Positions 35,063 to 43,806 of a stretch of DNA of 64,000 nucleotides are shown here, one piece after another. Numbering within the stretch: position 1 is the first letter of the stretch; every line of letters begins with the position of its first letter. The DNA comes from Streptomyces aurantiacus (GTDB lineage: Bacteria; Actinomycetota; Actinomycetes; Streptomycetales; Streptomycetaceae). Under the pieces are notes generated by a model, which did not search any database, was not told the DNA's origin, and was given only the letters and a program-made list of their open reading frames with translations. The stretch lies in NCBI RefSeq assembly GCF_027107535.1, contig NZ_CP114283.1, positions 6,014,001 to 6,078,000 of the forward strand. The letters are read 5' to 3'. The position numbers and the translations under genes are program-made.

Positions 35063-37762
35063 TCACAGCAGCCGCAGCTCGCGCGCGCGGCGGACCGCGT
35101 CGCCGCGCCGGTTGACCGCCAGTTTCCGGTAGACGCTCTTGAGGTGGGTCTTGACCGTGTTCACCGACACGAACAGATCGGCGGCGATCTCCTCCGTCGA
35201 CATCATCTGGGCCAGCCGCTGGAGCACGTCGAGCTCGCGCCGGCTCAGCTCCTCGATCACCGGCGGGGGCAGCCGGTCCCCGGACGGGGGCGGTCCGGCG
35301 TGCCGCGCCGAACGCGACGAACCCGGGGTGAGCCAGTCCGCGGCCAGCCCTCTCAGCGGCGCCGCTTCCAGCACCGGCCGGATCCATGGCCCGGCTTCGA
35401 GGAAGGGACGCCTCAGCCGTTCGCGCCGTGCCTCCCGCAGAGCCTGGGCGACGAGCGCGCGCGAGGCGGCGCCGTCGCCCGCTCCGTCCGCGGCCTCGGC
35501 TCGCACCAGCATGGCCCGTACGGTCACCGCGGGGCCCGTACGGCCTTCGGAACCCAGCCCGTCGAGCAGGTCGAGCGCCGCGACGGGCCGGCCTGCCGCG
35601 AGGTGCGCCCGCGCCGCCCCCACGGCACACGCCACCTGGTCGTCGGGCACCGCCTGCAGCAGTTCCGCGGCGGACTCGGGGTGGCCCTCGGCCAGGTGTG
35701 CGGTGGAGGCGATCAGCGCCGCGTGCCCCTGGGCCCAGGGCGAGACCTCGTCGGCGCGGACCGCGGTCTCCGCCGTCGAGAGCGCGGCCCGCGTGTCGCC
35801 GCGGGCCAGCAGCAGGCGCGCGGTGGCGATCATCCGGCCCGCTTCCGTCACGGGGTCGTGCTGTCCCCGGCGCGGGCCGCCCGCCGTGTCGAGAAATGCC
35901 TGGGCCCGGCCCAGTTCGTGGCGGTCGACGGCCACGGCGGCGAGAACCAGTCGCCCGATGTCCGAGCCGGGCGGCTGTGCCGGACCGAACCGCTCCGTCT
36001 CGGACACCGCCGCCAGGGCTTTGCGCTCCGCCCTGCCGAGCCAGCCGTTCAGGTAGTCGATCAGGGCCAGCCCGCCCAGGGAGTCCTCGCGCGCGGGCGC
36101 CGTCGAGGCCTCGACGGCGCGGCCGGTCACCGTGGACAGCGCCTCGCACGCGTCCTCGAAACGTCCGGCCCACAACCGTGTCGAGCCCAGGTGGGCCAGC
36201 AGGAGGGCGGTGAATTCGGGATGGTCGTCGAGCAGCTGCGCGGGAACCTCCTCCTGGAGCTTCTCGGCCGCCCTCGCGGCCGTCTCCGCCCGCTCGGGCG
36301 AACCGGTCAGTCGTGCCGCCAGGGTTTCCAGCAGGGCGCAGCTCAGCCGGGCGGCCGCCGGTGCGTATGCCGGCCCCGACGCACTGTGTTCCCGTTCGAG
36401 GCCTCGCTCGGCCTGGCGCAGGTGTGTCAGGCCGCGCTCCAGGTCGCACCGGGCCAGCTCTCGGGCCGCGCGCACGAGGTCCGTGGCCGGGCTCGTCGCC
36501 CCGGGCCCCATCCGGGCGAACAGCTCGGTCAGATCGTCGCAGCCCAGGCCGGTGAAGAGCCGGCCGATGGCGAGGTCGTCGACGAGCGCACCGGCGGTGA
36601 AGTCCCAGTCGCCCGCGGCGGCGCCGTGGCCGAGCGTCTCGGCGAGGGATCCCGAGCGGTGCAGCCATTCCGCCGCCAGCCGGTGGAGTTCGGGTTCCAG
36701 GCCAGGAGAGCGCACCCGCAGATGTGCACGGAGGATCTCGCCGAACAGTGGGTGGAGGCGGTACCAGTCATGGCCGAGGTCCTCGACGAACGCGTTCTCG
36801 CGGTGCAGCCCCGCCAGGATGGGTTCGGCGTCGGTTCGCCCCGTCAGCGCGTTCGCCAGCGCGGGCCCGAAACGGTCGAGGACGCTGACCCGCAGCAGAA
36901 GGTCCTGTGTCTCGGGGGTCTGCCGCTTCAGCACTTCCGCCAGCAGGAAGTCGGCGACCGTGGAGCGGTCCGCCTCGAACTCCTTGAGGTACGTCGCCGG
37001 ATCCGGGTCCTCCCGTGCGGCCAGGGCACACAGCCGCAGACCGGCGGCCCATCCGCGGGTGCGCTCCACGAGCGCGTCCGCGGCGTGGGCCGGAAGGCGC
37101 AGCCCGTGCATCTCGAGGAGCGCGGCCGCTTCCGCGGGGGTCAAGGCCAGCTCCGCGTCCCTGATCTCGGTCATGTCGCCCGCCGCACGGTAGCGGTGCA
37201 GTGGCAGCAGCGGTTCGGTGCGGGTGACCAGGACCAGGCGCATGCCCCGCCCCGCGTGGTGCAGGACGAACTCCAGCTGCTCCGCGATCTCCGGGGCGGT
37301 GACGCGGTCGTACTGGTCGAGCACCACGATCACGGGCCGGTCCCGGGCGCTGAGATCGGCGGCGAGCCGTGACAGCAGCCGGTGGTCGACGCGGTTCACC
37401 TCGGCAGGGTCGGTCGTCTCGGCGGAGAGCGGTACACCACAGGCGTGCAGCGCCTGGAACAGGTAGGCCCAGAACATGCCGGCCGGCTGGTCCGCCGCGT
37501 CGGTGGTGAGCCAGGCGACCGCCTCGTCGCGCCCCTTGGCCCAGTCGGCGACCAGCAGGGTCTTGCCCGCCCCGGCGGCTCCGTTGACCAGGGTCAGCGG
37601 TGTCAGGAGGGACTGGTCGAGGTGCTCGACCAGCCGCTCGCGCCGCAGGAACATCGCCGGGCGCTGCGGTACGGCGAGCCGCGTACGTAGAAACGGGTCG
37701 CCAAGAGGGTCGGCGCGCGGTGCGGTCGGTCCCGAACCGCCCTCCTCCTCGAACCCAGCCAT
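35063..37762 (-). CDS. MalT-like LuxR-family regulator with ATPase domain
   Basis: 899 residues from ATG 37762 (GTG 37777 is possible). The order is: STAND/NTPase domain with Walker A GAAGAGKT (residues 61-68) and Walker B VIVVLDQ, a winged-helix/helical region, a long TPR-like repeat region (about 380-800), and a C-terminal LuxR helix-turn-helix (LSRRELDVLQRLAQMMSTEEIAADLFVSVNTVKTHLKSVYRKL). MalT-type regulators switch on by binding ATP and an effector through the TPR region. No obvious target operon lies beside it; the small 65-residue gene follows downstream. Confidence 0.9.
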   Translation of the reverse strand: MAGFEEEGGSGPTAPRADPLGDPFLRTRLAVPQRPAMFLRRERLVEHLDQSLLTPLTLVNGAAGAGKTLLVADWAKGRDEAVAWLTTDAADQPAGMFWAYLFQALHACGVPLSAETTDPAEVNRVDHRLLSRLAADLSARDRPVIVVLDQYDRVTAPEIAEQLEFVLHHAGRGMRLVLVTRTEPLLPLHRYRAAGDMTEIRDAELALTPAEAAALLEMHGLRLPAHAADALVERTRGWAAGLRLCALAAREDPDPATYLKEFEADRSTVADFLLAEVLKRQTPETQDLLLRVSVLDRFGPALANALTGRTDAEPILAGLHRENAFVEDLGHDWYRLHPLFGEILRAHLRVRSPGLEPELHRLAAEWLHRSGSLAETLGHGAAAGDWDFTAGALVDDLAIGRLFTGLGCDDLTELFARMGPGATSPATDLVRAARELARCDLERGLTHLRQAERGLEREHSASGPAYAPAAARLSCALLETLAARLTGSPERAETAARAAEKLQEEVPAQLLDDHPEFTALLLAHLGSTRLWAGRFEDACEALSTVTGRAVEASTAPAREDSLGGLALIDYLNGWLGRAERKALAAVSETERFGPAQPPGSDIGRLVLAAVAVDRHELGRAQAFLDTAGGPRRGQHDPVTEAGRMIATARLLLARGDTRAALSTAETAVRADEVSPWAQGHAALIASTAHLAEGHPESAAELLQAVPDDQVACAVGAARAHLAAGRPVAALDLLDGLGSEGRTGPAVTVRAMLVRAEAADGAGDGAASRALVAQALREARRERLRRPFLEAGPWIRPVLEAAPLRGLAADWLTPGSSRSARHAGPPPSGDRLPPPVIEELSRRELDVLQRLAQMMSTEEIAADLFVSVNTVKTHLKSVYRKLAVNRRGDAVRRARELRLL

Positions 37763-37978
37763 GGCGCTCACCACCACTGTTCGTCGGATCGCGGGCAGCG
37801 CTCCCCCATCAGCATCCCAGTGTTCTCCCGCACCTGCCCGCCGCAGCGGTCGCCCGGCCCTCGCGGCTCCCGCACCGCGCCGCAGGCGTGGCCATGGACG
37901 GGCCCGGCGCCGGACGGGCCGGGCGTCGGCCGTCGCCCGGCCCCGGGCGCCGGGGCGGTCGGTCCCGGGAGCCCGTCG

Positions 37979-38752
37979 TCAGGCGGACGGCGCCCCGCTC
38001 AGGACCTCCACCCGGCCGGTGTCGAGCGAGTAGTAGGCGCTGACCACGGCCAGGCCGCCCTTCTTCACGAGCGGGGCCAGGTCCCTGTTGGAGCGCAGGT
38101 CGGCGGCGGTCTGCTGTATGTGGATGCGGATCATGGCGTCGACGGGGTCGTCGGTCGGCTCCTTGAGGGTCGCCCGGTACGCCGGCCGCAGGGCCCTCGA
38201 GATGGCCTGGAGGTTGCCGGGCAGTTCCTTGCCGTCGCGCATCGCCTCGTACGAGGCCTTGATGGCCCCGCACCGCTGGTGTCCGAGCACGACGATCAGC
38301 GGGGTCCCCGAGGTCATGGGCCCGTACTCGACAGATCCGGTGACCACCGGTCCCACCACCTGTCCGCCGGTGCGCAGCACGAACAGGTCGCCGAGTCCGG
38401 TGTCGAACACGAGCTCCGGCGGCACCCGAGAGTCGATGCACGAGAGGATCACGCCGTACGGGTCCTGCTCCTCGGCCACGAACTCGCGTCGGGCGGGGTC
38501 CCGGTCGGGGTGTTGGAGAGTCCCCTCCACCCAGCGCGCGTTGCCCTCCGTGAGCCTTGCGAGGGCCGTTTTCGGCGAGTCGGGCCTCGCGCTCCTGAAC
38601 GGCGAGGGGGACTTCGCCGCCGGCCCGGCGGCGGGAGACTTCGCCGCCCCTGAGCCGGCCGCCGCCGACGAACAGCCGGTGACGAGGGCTGTCGTGGCCA
38701 CGAGCCCTCCGGTGAGCAGGGCCCTTCGCTGCGGTCGGCCGGAACTGGTCAT
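37979..38752 (-). CDS. Exported beta-carbonic anhydrase lipoprotein
   Basis: 257 residues. The N-terminus combines a twin-arginine start (QRRALLTGG) with a lipobox (VTGC, Cys27), then a Ser/Ala/Pro linker to about residue 55. The beta-class carbonic anhydrase follows with all zinc ligands: Cys105 and the Asp107-Arg109 dyad in SCIDSR, His158 and Cys161 in GHQRCG. It interconverts CO2 and bicarbonate, here at the outer face of the membrane. ATG 38752 follows GGGGAG by 6 nt. Beta-class enzymes are usually cytoplasmic; Tat export fits a metal-loaded enzyme that folds before transport. Confidence 0.9.
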   Translation of the reverse strand: MTSSGRPQRRALLTGGLVATTALVTGCSSAAAGSGAAKSPAAGPAAKSPSPFRSARPDSPKTALARLTEGNARWVEGTLQHPDRDPARREFVAEEQDPYGVILSCIDSRVPPELVFDTGLGDLFVLRTGGQVVGPVVTGSVEYGPMTSGTPLIVVLGHQRCGAIKASYEAMRDGKELPGNLQAISRALRPAYRATLKEPTDDPVDAMIRIHIQQTAADLRSNRDLAPLVKKGGLAVVSAYYSLDTGRVEVLSGAPSA

Positions 38753-38985
38753 GAGTTCTCCCCTTGGGTGGTGCAGGTCCGCCCGCAGAGACACGGGCGT
38801 GAGACGACACCAGAGGCAGGTCCGTCGGGCGCCCGCCGCTGGCCCGATCCCCTGGTGGAGCGGGTGGTTCCACAGTGGCGGGAGGACGGTTAGGACCCGT
38901 ACAGCGCTGATCCAGCACGGCGTAAGCAGCCGTCCACATCGCAAGGGACGCGCCCGGGGCGCCGCGACACGGCTGGGGAGGAGTA

Positions 38986-39856
38986 AAGGGTGTTGCACAA
39001 GGCTGCGAACTGGGCATTTCCTCTGTATGGCTGGGGTGTTGAGTGCTGAACAGGTGTGGGTGGAGACGTTCACGGGGCTGCGGTTGACGCAGTTTTCGCG
39101 GTTGCTCAAGGCGGTGCGGGAGCGCGGTGGCAACGGCACGATGCAGGGCCGGCCGTGGAGCCTGCCGCTGGCCGAGCGGGTGCTGCTGGTCGCGGTGTAC
39201 TACCGGACGAACCTGACCATGCGGCAACTGGGACCGCTGTTCGGAGTGTCCTCGTCCACCGTGTGCCGAGTGATCCAACGGCTCGGGCCGCTGCTGGCCC
39301 TCGAACCCGTCTCACGTCCGGCCGACGCCGCGGACCGGTTGTGGATCGTGGACGGCACGCTGGTCCCGGTCCGTGACCGCACGGTCGGCGCATCCAGCCG
39401 CAACTACCGCTTCTCTGCGAACGTGCAGGTCATCGTAGACGCCGACACCCGCCTCGTGATCGCAGCGGCCCGACCGGCACCGGGCACCACCGCCGACGCC
39501 CATGCCTGGCGCGCCTCCGGTCTCGCCGAGCACTGCCAGGACGTGACCGTCCTGGGCGATGGCGCCTACCTCAACTGCGGCATGGTCGTGCCGCACCGCA
39601 AACGCCCGCGCCGGCCCCTGCTGGCCGGCGAGGAAGCCGACAACGCAGCCCACCGCACGGTGCGTGCCCGTGTGGAGCATGTGATCGGCCGCATGAAGAA
39701 CTACAAGATCCTCCGCGACTGCCGACAGCACGGCGACGGCCTCCACCACGCCGTCCAAGCCGTCGCCCACATGCACAACCTCGCCCTCACATCATGACCA
39801 GAAGACTGTGCTCACACACTCTGACCTGCCCAAACACAGCCTTGTGCAACACCCTT
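38986..39856 (+). mobile_element. IS5-family insertion sequence, 871 bp
   Basis: Terminal inverted repeats AAGGGTGTTGCACAAGGCTG (20 bp, perfect) bound one transposase gene. TA is found on both sides (38984-38985 and 39857-39858), consistent with a 2-bp target duplication, as in the IS427 group of IS5. The element is complete and looks recent. Confidence 0.9.
39027..39797 (+). CDS. IS5-family DDE transposase (DDE_Tnp_4 type)
   Basis: 256 residues. An N-terminal helix-turn-helix (MRQLGPLFGVSSSTVCRVIQRLG) precedes the DDE catalytic domain: first Asp in LWIVDGTL, second Asp in VLGDGAY, Glu in VRARVEHVIGRMKNYKIL. The length and single frame fit an intact, active enzyme without programmed frameshift. 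ATG 39027 begins 41 nt inside the left end; no clear ribosome site is seen. Confidence 0.92.
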   Translation: MAGVLSAEQVWVETFTGLRLTQFSRLLKAVRERGGNGTMQGRPWSLPLAERVLLVAVYYRTNLTMRQLGPLFGVSSSTVCRVIQRLGPLLALEPVSRPADAADRLWIVDGTLVPVRDRTVGASSRNYRFSANVQVIVDADTRLVIAAARPAPGTTADAHAWRASGLAEHCQDVTVLGDGAYLNCGMVVPHRKRPRRPLLAGEEADNAAHRTVRARVEHVIGRMKNYKILRDCRQHGDGLHHAVQAVAHMHNLALTS

Positions 39857-40118
39857 TAGCCGTGTCGCGGCGCCCCGTCGCGCCGTGCCCCGCTCGCCTC
39901 GCGCCTCGTGGGGGGGGAGCGACCGGAGACGGCGCTGTCTCACGTCCGACGTCCACGACCCGCGCGAACGCTCCCGAACGGTGAGCCGGGGGGGGGCCGC
40001 CACGCCTGCGTCCCGCCGTGGCTCACGGCACGTCAACTCGCCCTGCCGTTCGGCACGGAGGACCACTGCGCGCGGCGTCGCGGCCGGCCCGGGCGGCTCA
40101 CGGCCGGCCCGGGACAGG
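39798..40118. other. Right IS end and downstream region of the binding-protein gene
   Basis: 321 bp holding the right terminal repeat, the right arm of the split hairpin (39858-39877) and two G homopolymers (8 at 39910, 9 at 39988). No gene is seen. Confidence 0.5.
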
Positions 40119-41096
40119 TCAGGAGAAGAGGGCGTCCAGGTCGGGCTTCTTGTCTCCGAAGAGACCGTCCCGCTCACCGAGGGACGCCAGCTTCTCCAGG
40201 GAGGCCGTGTCGATGTCCGGCGGCCAGCTGGGCAGCGTGAGCTTCTCCAGGACATCACCGCTGATCTTGGTGTAGGTGGTGAGGATCTGGCGCGCCTCGT
40301 CGGGATGGTCGGTGGCGTACTGCAGTGACTCGGCCATCGCCTCGGTGAATTTCTTCACCAGGTCGGGGTTCTCCTTCTGCAGCTTGGCCGAGGTGAAGTA
40401 CGTCGCCACGGTGAGCTTGGGGTCCGTCTCGGCGAACGGCGACGCCACGACGCGGACGCCCTGTGCCTTGGCGACCGTCATCGCGGGCTCGCCCATCCAC
40501 GCGGCGTCCACGCGCCCCCCGTCCAGAGCGGCCGGCATCTGGTCGAACGCGATCTCCACGAACTTGACCTCGGACGGGTCGCCGCCGTCCGCACGGACCG
40601 ACTCGCGCACCGTGGTGTCCCCGATGTTCTGCAGGGTGTTCACCGCCACCGTGTGCCCGGCGAGGTCCTTGGCCGACTTGATCGAGCTGTCCTTTTTGAC
40701 CGCCACACCGGTGACGTCGCCCCCGACCTTGCCGTTGGACGCCGCGCCGTTGACCACGGACTTGACCGGAACTCCCTTGACCTGGGCGACCATCAGCGAC
40801 GTGGTGTTGCTGAACCCGAACTGGAACTGGCCGTTCACCACACCGGGGATGATCGCCGCGCCGCCCTGGGCACTCACCATCTCGAGGTCGATGCCGCGGC
40901 TGCCGAAGAACCCCTTCTTCTGCCCCAGATAGAGCGGGGCCACATCGACGATCGGGATGATGCCGACCTTGACCTGTGCGGTCTTGTCCCCGCCCGAGGT
41001 CGACGAACCTCCGGCCCCCGAGTCCGACGACCCGCATCCGGCCGCGGCGACGATCGTGGTCAGTACTGCGGCAAGCCCGAGAATGCGCCGTTGCAT
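40119..41096 (-). CDS. SsuA/NrtA-type ABC substrate-binding lipoprotein
   Basis: 325 residues. The signal peptide ends in a lipobox (AAGC, Cys21) followed by a Ser/Gly-rich linker. The rest is an NMT1/SsuA-like periplasmic binding fold (KVGIIPIVDVAPLYLGQKKGFFGSRGIDLEMV at the start). Relatives bind sulfonates, nitrate, bicarbonate, taurine or thiamine precursors; I cannot tell which. ATG 41096 follows GGAGGA by 4 nt. No permease or ATPase lies next to it, so it is an orphan binding protein. The carbonic anhydrase lipoprotein gene lies downstream on the same strand beyond the IS. Confidence 0.88.
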   Translation of the reverse strand: MQRRILGLAAVLTTIVAAAGCGSSDSGAGGSSTSGGDKTAQVKVGIIPIVDVAPLYLGQKKGFFGSRGIDLEMVSAQGGAAIIPGVVNGQFQFGFSNTTSLMVAQVKGVPVKSVVNGAASNGKVGGDVTGVAVKKDSSIKSAKDLAGHTVAVNTLQNIGDTTVRESVRADGGDPSEVKFVEIAFDQMPAALDGGRVDAAWMGEPAMTVAKAQGVRVVASPFAETDPKLTVATYFTSAKLQKENPDLVKKFTEAMAESLQYATDHPDEARQILTTYTKISGDVLEKLTLPSWPPDIDTASLEKLASLGERDGLFGDKKPDLDALFS

Positions 41097-41793
41097 GGGC
41101 TCCTCCTGACGGAAAGCACTGGTGGATTACGTGGACGAGTGCGGTGCGTGAACGGGTCGTACGGGCCGTGCTGGAATCACGCGGGCTCCCCGAACGCGGC
41201 GGCGGACGACGCCGGGCGAGGCGGTACAAGAACGGTGCGTGGCGCCGGTCCCTCCAGGGGATCCTGCGCCGATAGCACGAGCGACGAGGCAGACGGGGCG
41301 ACAGCGGCGGGGAACAGAACACGACGGTCCGGGGCGCGACCGGACAGCTCGGTCCCCCAGCCCGATTTATGTTGTGCATTTTCTTGACGGCAGCAATCTA
41401 CAGACCCAATTTCGCGCTGTCAGCACCCCGGACAAGGGAGGTTGGACATCGCCCGTCCGCACCCCGTCCGCGCCTCGGCCCGCGGGGCCTCCTCCGGCCC
41501 AGCCGGCCAGGGCGGGTCCCGGGCGCCCTGGCCCACGGCTTTCGCGCCCCTGAGCCTGTCGACGGTTTCGGATCGCGCTGCCGCGGGAGGGGACACCCCA
41601 AGATCTTTTACTCACCCTTCCGTTTTCACTTCCTCATCGCAATCTGATTTCGATTTCCACTTCTTACGGCGGGAGTGATCCGGCCCTTCGGGGGAAGCTC
41701 GTCGAATTCTCGAACGGCCGCGTTTGGACCGGCGCTCTCCGGTCAGCCGTATGTAGACAGCACGAACGAAGCGCAGTGAGGACGTGATCTGCA
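41097..41793. other. 697-bp divergent gap without a gene
   Basis: Between the divergent binding-protein and csbD starts. 41360-41420 and 41600-41680 are AT-richer and could hold promoters. GTTT followed after 15 nt by GGTCAG, about 60 nt before csbD, is a poor match to stress-sigma promoters. I looked for a riboswitch ahead of the binding protein and saw none, and no open frame looks real. Confidence 0.45.
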
Positions 41794-41967
41794 GTGGCCA
41801 AGAACGAGAAGGCAAAGGCCAAGACCGAGCAGGCCAAGGGCAAGACGAAGGAGACCCTCGGCCGCGCTGTCGGGAACGAGCGTCTGACCGCCGAAGGCAG
41901 GGCGGAGCAGTCCAAGGGTGACGTCCGCCAGGCCAAGGAAAAGACCAAAGACGCATTCCGGCATTGA
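41794..41967 (+). CDS. CsbD-family stress protein
   Basis: 57 residues, VAKNEKAKAKTEQAKGKTKE at the start and DVRQAKEKTKDAFRH at the end. This is the Lys/Glu/Ala-rich helical CsbD pattern with the conserved KGKTKETLGRAVGN and AEGRAEQSKGD segments. CsbD is a general-stress protein under SigB in Bacillus; its action is unknown. The GTG at 41794 is the only in-frame start after a TGA; GAGGA lies about 12 nt upstream. A strong terminator follows. Confidence 0.88.
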   Translation: MAKNEKAKAKTEQAKGKTKETLGRAVGNERLTAEGRAEQSKGDVRQAKEKTKDAFRH

Positions 41968-41982
41968 GGATCACTTAATCCG

Positions 41983-42025
41983 CAGGGCCCGTCGCACGCT
42001 CTTGCGGCGGGCCCTGTTTCTTTTC
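41983..42025 (+). terminator. Intrinsic terminator after csbD-like gene
   Basis: A 14-bp stem (CAGGGCCCGTCGCA with one G-U pair), 6-nt loop, then TTTCTTTTC. This is the best intrinsic terminator in the window, 16 nt after the stop codon. It separates the csbD-like gene from the ATPase gene 76 nt downstream. Confidence 0.9.
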
Positions 42026-42042
42026 AGGTGAAGGAGCGCGAA

Positions 42043-42501
42043 ATGCTCGGGGAGCAGCGGAAGCACCCCATCGACGCGTCGTCCGCGTCGGCGCGGCCCC
42101 AGCGACCGGGACCGGGACCGCGCAGTCCGGCCGAGGTACGCGAGGAGGTGAGGCTCGCACTCGAAGAAGCGCGGCGGTCCCGACGCCGCGACGCCGTGGG
42201 CGACGACGTCGTCGGCGACGCACTGCTCGTCGCCTCGGAACTGACGACCAACGCCATGCTGCACGGCGGCGGTGTCACCGGTTTCGAGGTGTCGCTGGAC
42301 GATGGGGACGTCCGGCTGTCCGTGAGCGACCGCAGCCAGGAGCTGCCCACCCCCAAGCAGCACGTCGATGAGCGGGGCTTCATGCGGGCCGGTGGCCACG
42401 GCTGGCCCATCGTCTGCCGCCTTGCCCGTGACATCACGATCTCGGAACTCGGGACCGGCGGGAAGCGCATCACCGCCGTACTGCCGCTCGTCCGCCAATG
42501 A
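42043..42501 (+). CDS. RsbW-like ATP-binding protein (HATPase_c_2)
   Basis: 152 residues from ATG 42043, which has GAAGGAG about 6 nt upstream. An earlier GTG at 42028 overlaps that site and is rejected. The N box is in LLVASELTTNAMLHGGG, and the G-box region is GFMRAGGHGWPIVCRLA. This is a second orphan anti-sigma-like kinase fold. It follows the csbD-like gene and precedes a hemerythrin and a sigma-factor locus, so a role in the general-stress network is likely. No cognate partner is adjacent. Confidence 0.85.
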   Translation: MLGEQRKHPIDASSASARPQRPGPGPRSPAEVREEVRLALEEARRSRRRDAVGDDVVGDALLVASELTTNAMLHGGGVTGFEVSLDDGDVRLSVSDRSQELPTPKQHVDERGFMRAGGHGWPIVCRLARDITISELGTGGKRITAVLPLVRQ

Positions 42502-42607
42502 ACCCCTCCACTCCGGCCTCCCTCGGGCCACCGCCCGGACCTGCCGCCGCATACGGCCAGGTCCGGCCCGCCCCCTCCACTGTCCGGGCACGACTCGGGC
42601 ACGACAA

Positions 42608-42633
42608 AACCGGCCGCGCTCCGGCGGCCGGTT
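42608..42633. terminator. Bidirectional terminator between convergent genes
   Basis: A perfect 10-bp stem (AACCGGCCGC and complement) with the loop GCTCCG lies between the ATPase stop (42501) and the hemerythrin stop (42703). On the minus strand it is followed by TTTTGTCG. Confidence 0.7.
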
Positions 42634-42702
42634 CGTCAGGTGGTCGACTGTGCAGCCGGCTTCGACCGGACCGGCGCTACCAGCCCAGGGGCCGGGCTCC
42701 TG

Positions 42703-43194
42703 TCAGCTCTTCACGATCTTGCGGAGGTTCTCGACCGAACCGCATCCCGACTTGAGCTGGTGCGCCCGCTCCTCGACGAAGTCCGCGCCGAGCTCCTCAC
42801 GGCGCTCCATGGGGACGTTCTCGCGCGCGCCGTTCAGGATGGTGCGTTCTTCCTCGTCGGTGTGGTGCGCGACGGCCTCCACGAGTTCCTCCAGCTTCTC
42901 GTCCCAGTCGTCGGAACCGACTTCGTCGACCTCCAGGAGGGCGAGCAGCGCCTTGTTGCCTTCGTCGTGTTCGGTCTCGCCGTGCTCCACCTCCTCGTCG
43001 TCGATGTTCCTGTAGCGCTTGAGAGCGGGGTAGACCTTGGCCTCCTCCGCGAGGGCGTGGGCGATCAGAAGGTCGGCGAATTCTTTCAGCGCGGTCGCCC
43101 TGTCCGCCTCGACACTGCGCATCTGCCGGAAGAGGTCCTCCATCTTCCGGTGATCATCAAGAATCAACTGGACGACATCTCGTGTCTCAGGCAT
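42703..43194 (-). CDS. Hemerythrin HHE-domain protein
   Basis: 163 residues forming a four-helix HHE cation-binding domain. Metal-binding candidates are His15 in LDDHRKM, His46 and Glu50-51 in AHALAEE, the His-Glu cluster in VEHGETEHDEG, and His-His in VEAVAHHTDEEE. Such proteins bind a di-iron centre and are used for oxygen or NO sensing, or repair of stress damage. ATG 43194 has AGGAAGG about 12 nt upstream. A stress-sigma-like promoter (43240-43266) precedes it. Confidence 0.9.
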   Translation of the reverse strand: MPETRDVVQLILDDHRKMEDLFRQMRSVEADRATALKEFADLLIAHALAEEAKVYPALKRYRNIDDEEVEHGETEHDEGNKALLALLEVDEVGSDDWDEKLEELVEAVAHHTDEEERTILNGARENVPMERREELGADFVEERAHQLKSGCGSVENLRKIVKS

Positions 43195-43239
43195 GGTGCG
43201 GCGCGCCTTCCTCGGTGGAAATAAAGTCTTCCAACACGA

Positions 43240-43266
43240 GTACCCCCGTAATCGGGGAAGAAAATC
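43240..43266 (-). promoter_or_regulatory. Possible SigB-type promoter of the hemerythrin gene
   Basis: GATT, then 17 nt, then GGGTAC. The Streptomyces SigB consensus is GnnT-n14-16-GGGTAC/T, so the -10 is exact and the spacing is one too long. The implied start lies about 35-40 nt before the ATG. Confidence 0.45.
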
Positions 43267-43410
43267 GTCCTGTCGAAGGGCCGCGCGGCAACAGCGACAA
43301 ACGGAGTAACTGACGAAACCGGGGACGGGCCGCACACCTACCGGTGAATCCACGGGACGTCACCGTCGTGGCGCACGCATCTCAGCGATGTCGGCATGCC
43401 TTACCCGGCG

Positions 43411-43806
43411 TCACGCCGTAAGGGCCTGTCGGAGCGCGCCCGCCGCCGACGGTGTGCGCCGCACCGCGGGACGCACCGGATACGTGGTCTTGGCCGGATC
43501 GACCACCGGTTCCCCCAGCACGATCCGGCCCGCCGCGTGCAGCGCGTCGCACTCGTCCGTGGGCAGGGCCACGTAGCACCCTCCGTACCCGGGGCCGGAG
43601 CTGACGGGCTGCCAGTAGCCGTATCGGCGACGGCCGTTGAAGTGCACGGTCAGGCAGACGGGGACGCGCTGCACCGTGATGAGGCGCAGAACCTCGGCGC
43701 CGCCGGGGCCCACCGGGGCGGTCGTGCGCGGGAGCCCTCGGAGCATGGTCACCGGTTCTCCGTTCGAGGCTCGCGACACGGCGCGGTGGTGAAGAGTGGG
43801 CGTCAT
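43411..43806 (-). CDS. Conserved hypothetical protein, coupled to its upstream gene
   Basis: 131 residues without a signal or membrane helix. The central part alternates strands (GAEVLRLITVQRVPVCLTVHFNGRRRYGYWQPV) with a Gly/Tyr-rich turn and a conserved-looking GYGGCYVALPTDECDALHAAGRIVLGEPVVDPAKTTYPV. Its ATG overlaps the stop of the upstream gene by ATGA, so the two are made together. Function unknown. Confidence 0.65.
   Translation of the reverse strand: MTPTLHHRAVSRASNGEPVTMLRGLPRTTAPVGPGGAEVLRLITVQRVPVCLTVHFNGRRRYGYWQPVSSGPGYGGCYVALPTDECDALHAAGRIVLGEPVVDPAKTTYPVRPAVRRTPSAAGALRQALTA

Larger units (their letters stand above)
38955..39877. repeat. Perfect 20-bp inverted repeat split by an insertion sequence
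   Basis: CGGGGCGCCGCGACACGGCT at 38955-38974 is the exact reverse complement of 39858-39877. Without the IS and one TA copy they would be separated by about 10 nt, forming a 20-bp hairpin, probably the terminator of the binding-protein gene at 40119. Confidence 0.9.

Noticed and set aside
41097..41400. Riboswitch upstream of the SsuA/NrtA-type binding protein
   Set aside because: I looked for TPP, SAM and cobalamin core motifs and found none of them.
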